Positions 61,512 through 64,000 of a DNA stretch of 64,000 bases are shown piece by piece (position 1 is the stretch's first letter; the number at the start of each line of letters is the position of its first letter). The notes under the pieces were generated by a model, which ran no database searches, had not been told where the DNA came from, and saw only the letters and a list, made by a program, of their open reading frames with translations. The translations under genes were made by a program, and so were the position numbers. The stretch covers positions 62,001 through 126,000 of the forward strand of contig NZ_JAMXLH010000066.1 of assembly GCF_024281035.1 (NCBI RefSeq). Direction: 5' to 3'. The DNA comes from Paraburkholderia sp. GTDB taxonomy: Bacteria > Pseudomonadota > Gammaproteobacteria > Burkholderiales > Burkholderiaceae.

Positions 61512-62333
61512 ATGATTAAAAACCTGCACAATGCTCCTGCTCTCATTGAAGCCAGCGTCGCGAAAAATCCAGCCGCCGATCATGGAGGCCGGATTTTAGA
61601 CAGCGACGATCATCGCCCAGACAGAACTCCGACGACAAGTGACGGTATTTCCGATTACGGCATACCGATCCCTGAGTACCTCCGTCGCGTGTATTCGTAC
61701 TTTTACATCAAGCCGTGGGCTATTCGATTATTCGAGCGGCCATGGCTCGTGAATCTGATCCTCTGGGGCTGGTACCGGAATCTGGGTAACGCTGCGCTCG
61801 AAGCGCTTGGCGTCAAACTCCGCGGCGCAACCATCCAGATCGGCTGCGCTTACGGCAACCTGACGCAAAGACTCGCCTCGCAACTTTCAGCTGCGGGCGG
61901 CCGCCTCGACGTGGTCGACATCGTCGAAGGGCAGTTGCGCAACATGAAGGCGAAACTGGATCCGAAGGCTCCGGTGCGCGGCCTGTGCATGAATTCCGCC
62001 GATCTCAAGATCCCGGACGCCACCTACGACCGTGGCCTGCTGTTCATGCTGCTCCACGAGATGCCGCAAGATGTGCGCGCCGCCACGCTCAACGAAGCGC
62101 TACGCGTCATCAAACCGGGCGGAAAGCTGGTGATCGTAGATTTCGCGCCTTGCTCGCGCTGGCATCCGCTCAAATATCTCTGGCAAGTGCCATTAAGCGT
62201 GCTGGAACCGTTCGCACCCGATATCTGGACCCAACCGATCGAGCACTGGCTGCCCGAGTCGCATCGCGACAAGATCGTCGCCAGGACTTTCTACTTCGGG
62301 CGGTTCTATCAACGTATCGTGATCGAAGTCTGA
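61512..62333 (+). CDS. rquA: RquA-like methyltransferase-fold protein (rhodoquinone biosynthesis)
   Basis: 273 residues from ATG 61512. The key segments match RquA: 'IPEYLRRVYSYFYIKPWAIR' (53-72), 'LFERPWLVNLILWGWY' (73-88), the altered SAM loop 'IQIGCAYGNLTQRLA' (108-122, lacking the usual G-x-G-x-G), 'LLFMLLHEMPQDVRAATL' (176-193) and 'VIVDFAPCSRWHPLKYL' (207-223). RquA converts ubiquinone to rhodoquinone, using SAM as the amino donor, for anaerobic fumarate reduction. The longer frame from 61257 adds a low-complexity leader. A generic methyltransferase cannot be ruled out without alignment. Confidence 0.7.
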   Translation: MIKNLHNAPALIEASVAKNPAADHGGRILDSDDHRPDRTPTTSDGISDYGIPIPEYLRRVYSYFYIKPWAIRLFERPWLVNLILWGWYRNLGNAALEALGVKLRGATIQIGCAYGNLTQRLASQLSAAGGRLDVVDIVEGQLRNMKAKLDPKAPVRGLCMNSADLKIPDATYDRGLLFMLLHEMPQDVRAATLNEALRVIKPGGKLVIVDFAPCSRWHPLKYLWQVPLSVLEPFAPDIWTQPIEHWLPESHRDKIVARTFYFGRFYQRIVIEV

Positions 62334-62748
62334 ACGCGTCGAACCCTCGTTTTATTTTGAAGGCGCCCGGTCGTGCCGCACCGTCCCGACCGGGCGTTTC
62401 AGGTTCTAAAAGCCTGCAGCCCCTCAACGTTGATGCAGATCAAAACGCGGCACAGTCTGGGATCGCGCCGGTTTGAAGGCTCGCATCGAAACATCGGCAC
62501 GCGGCTGCATCGGCGGCACTGCACCGCGATGCCCGCACGCACCGCAGCATAAGGGTCGCGCGCCGCCCGCCACTGCGCCGCGCGTACGCGGGCGCATCGA
62601 ACCACGCGTCGAAGATCGGGCGCGACACCGCCAAAACCGTGCAGCGCATCATGGAGAACCCGCGTTGCCCGCCTGAGCCGCACTGCTCTATTCTGCGAAA
62701 AAACCCACAAAACCAGGCAGGACGACCGCCCCCCGAAGGAGTGTTTTC
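62334..62748. other. intergenic region between rquA-like gene and prpE
   Basis: About 415 bases. The left part holds a stem of ten pairs (62364-62373 with 62387-62396) followed by a short T-run, a weak terminator for the rquA-like gene. The right part ends with GAAGGAGT, the ribosome site of prpE. The minus-strand frames here are shadows. Confidence 0.5.
62364..62400 (+). terminator. weak terminator after the rquA-like gene
   Basis: CGCCCGGTCG pairs perfectly with CGACCGGGCG over a 13-base loop, followed by only three Ts. The stable stem supports termination; the short T-run makes it uncertain. Confidence 0.5.
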
Positions 62749-64000
62749 ATGCGCAGCTACCGCGACTTTCACCGCGAATCGATTGCCGACCCCGAGAACT
62801 TCTGGCGGCGCGAAGCCTCGCGCATCCATTGGGAAACGCCATTCGACGCCGTGCTCGACCGCTCGAACCCGCCCTTCGCGCGCTGGTTCTGCGGTGGCCG
62901 CACGAATCTGTGCTTCAACGCGGTCGATCGCCATCTCGCCGAGCGCGCGCAGCAAAACGCACTCGTCTATGTTTCGACCGAAACCGGCATCGAGCACCGC
63001 TACACCTACGCCGAACTCCACGCCGAAGTGAACCGCATGGCCGCCGTGATGCGCTCGCTCGGCGTGAAGCGCGGCGAGCGCGTGCTGATCTATCTGCCGA
63101 TGATCCCCGAGGCGGTGTTCGCCGTGCTCGCGTGCGCGCGGCTCGGCGCGATCCATTCGGTCGTGTTCGGCGGCTTCGCCGCGCCCTCGCTCGCGGCGCG
63201 CATCGACGATGCGAAGCCCGTGCTGATCGTCAGCGCCGATGCGGGCGCGCGCGGCGGCAAGGTGATCGACTACACGCCGCTCGTCGACGAAGCGATGTCA
63301 CGCGCGCAGCACGCGCCCTCGCGCGTACTGCTGATCGACCGGCAACTCGCGCCCGAGCGCCTGAAGGCGAGCTATATCGTCGACTACGCGCCGCTGCGCG
63401 AGCAGTACCACGACGTCCAGGTCCCGTGCGAATGGCTCGAATCGAACGAGCCGTCGTACATCCTCTACACCTCGGGCACGACCGGCAAGCCCAAGGGCGT
63501 GCAGCGCGACGTCGGCGGCTATGCCGTGGCGCTGGCGTCGTCGATGGAATACATCTTCGAAGGCCGCGCGGGCGACACGATGTTCACCGCCTCGGATATC
63601 GGCTGGGTGGTCGGGCACAGCTACATCATCTATGCGCCGCTCCTCGCGGGCATGACGACCGTGATGTACGAAGGCACGCCGATCCGCCCCGATGGCGGCG
63701 TCTGGTGGCGCCTCGTCGAGCAGCATCGCGTGAACCTCATGTTCACCGCGCCGACCGCGATCCGCGTGCTCAAGAAGCAGGACCCGGCGCTGTTGCGCGC
63801 CGCCGATCTGTCGAGCCTGCGCACGCTGTTCCTCGCAGGCGAGCCGCTCGACGAGCCGACCGCCGAGTGGATCTCGGAAGCGCTCGACAAGCCCGTGGTC
63901 GACAATTACTGGCAAACCGAAACCGGCTGGCCGATGCTCGCGATCCAGCGCGGCGTCGAAGTGCTGCCGCAAAAGCTCGGCTCGCCTGGCGTGCCCGTCT
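62749..64000 (+). CDS. prpE: propionyl-CoA synthetase (partial, runs off the right edge)
   Basis: About 417 codons are visible from ATG 62749, preceded by GAAGGAGT; no stop is reached. It starts 'MRSYRDFHRESIADPENFWR' and has the ANL phosphate loop 'YILYTSGTTGKPKGVQRDVGG' (in parts, about residues 241-261), 'FTASDIGWVVGHSYI' and 'VDNYWQTETGWPM', which fit PrpE rather than acetyl-CoA synthetase (Ala/Gly-rich pocket and lack of the longer C-terminal insert are not checkable here). It makes propionyl-CoA from propionate, ATP and CoA. The full protein should be about 630 residues. Confidence 0.93.
   Translation, partial: MRSYRDFHRESIADPENFWRREASRIHWETPFDAVLDRSNPPFARWFCGGRTNLCFNAVDRHLAERAQQNALVYVSTETGIEHRYTYAELHAEVNRMAAVMRSLGVKRGERVLIYLPMIPEAVFAVLACARLGAIHSVVFGGFAAPSLAARIDDAKPVLIVSADAGARGGKVIDYTPLVDEAMSRAQHAPSRVLLIDRQLAPERLKASYIVDYAPLREQYHDVQVPCEWLESNEPSYILYTSGTTGKPKGVQRDVGGYAVALASSMEYIFEGRAGDTMFTASDIGWVVGHSYIIYAPLLAGMTTVMYEGTPIRPDGGVWWRLVEQHRVNLMFTAPTAIRVLKKQDPALLRAADLSSLRTLFLAGEPLDEPTAEWISEALDKPVVDNYWQTETGWPMLAIQRGVEVLPQKLGSPGVPV

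Overview
The window looks like a chromosomal segment of a Burkholderia-group betaproteobacterium, most likely Paraburkholderia or Caballeronia. This rests on high GC, the linked order thrS-infC-rpmI-rplT-pheS-pheT-ihfA-merR-tRNA-Pro, and the protein styles of relA, scoAB, the electron-transfer flavoprotein:ubiquinone oxidoreductase and prpE. Species assignment from sequence reading alone is inference. Almost every reading frame opposite a GC-rich gene is open, so only frames with recognisable protein features, start signals or operon logic were accepted.

Region 1 (1-2611): a PagL-type lipid A deacylase, a roughly 950-base stretch without a convincing gene, and an EamA/DMT exporter. Region 2 (2949-18365, all on the minus strand): an aryl-polyene-type (APE) pigment cluster transcribed from 18365 downward. 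It has 15 tightly overlapping genes, ending in two small exported proteins of one family. It encodes two acyl carrier proteins, an acyl-activating ligase fused to a hotdog dehydratase, a second hotdog dehydratase, a ketoreductase, three full ketosynthases and a short ketosynthase-like factor. It also encodes two acyltransferase activities (one fused to a glycosyltransferase), a thioesterase, a LolA-like carrier and an MMPL exporter. No aromatic ammonia-lyase or head-group methyltransferase is present, so the aromatic starter must come from elsewhere.

Region 3 (19035-31434): a small membrane protein, tRNA-Pro(GGG), a MerR-like regulator, ihfA, pheT, pheS, rplT, rpmI, infC (ATC start codon), thrS, tRNA-Val(GAC), relA and a RidA-family protein. 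This is a translation and stringent-response block with several strong intrinsic hairpins, including two in tandem between rplT and pheS. Region 4 (31494-50219): an ordinary metabolic neighbourhood. It holds an alpha/beta hydrolase, scoAB with a divergent PAS-LuxR regulator, a thioesterase and SDR pair, the flavoprotein:quinone oxidoreductase, aroC, an MFS-PlsC fusion, a CBS protein, an O-acetylhomoserine sulfhydrylase with a hydrolase, an Mpo1-like protein, a YihY-type membrane protein, wrbA with a DUF2069 protein, a D-2-hydroxyacid dehydrogenase-like flavoprotein and a phosphoesterase.

Region 5 (50437-56386): a LysR regulator divergent from a NodT-FUSC-DUF1656-HlyD operon, an Aae-type aromatic-acid efflux pump with its own outer-membrane channel. 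Region 6 (about 56400-61510) is an AT-richer accessory island. One two-gene unit encodes a protein with a clan CD (caspase/C80-like) His-Gly...Gly-Cys signature. Then come a secreted small protein, a 790-base non-coding stretch, a one-protein ABC-ATPase plus TOPRIM nuclease of the OLD superfamily, and a small helical protein carrying the HEPN RNase motif. The ATPase/TOPRIM plus HEPN-like pair is the best candidate here for an undescribed defence system. Region 7 (61512-64000): an RquA-like (rhodoquinone biosynthesis) methyltransferase-fold protein, and the first two-thirds of prpE running off the right edge. No CRISPR array, complete insertion sequence, rRNA or integrase was seen.
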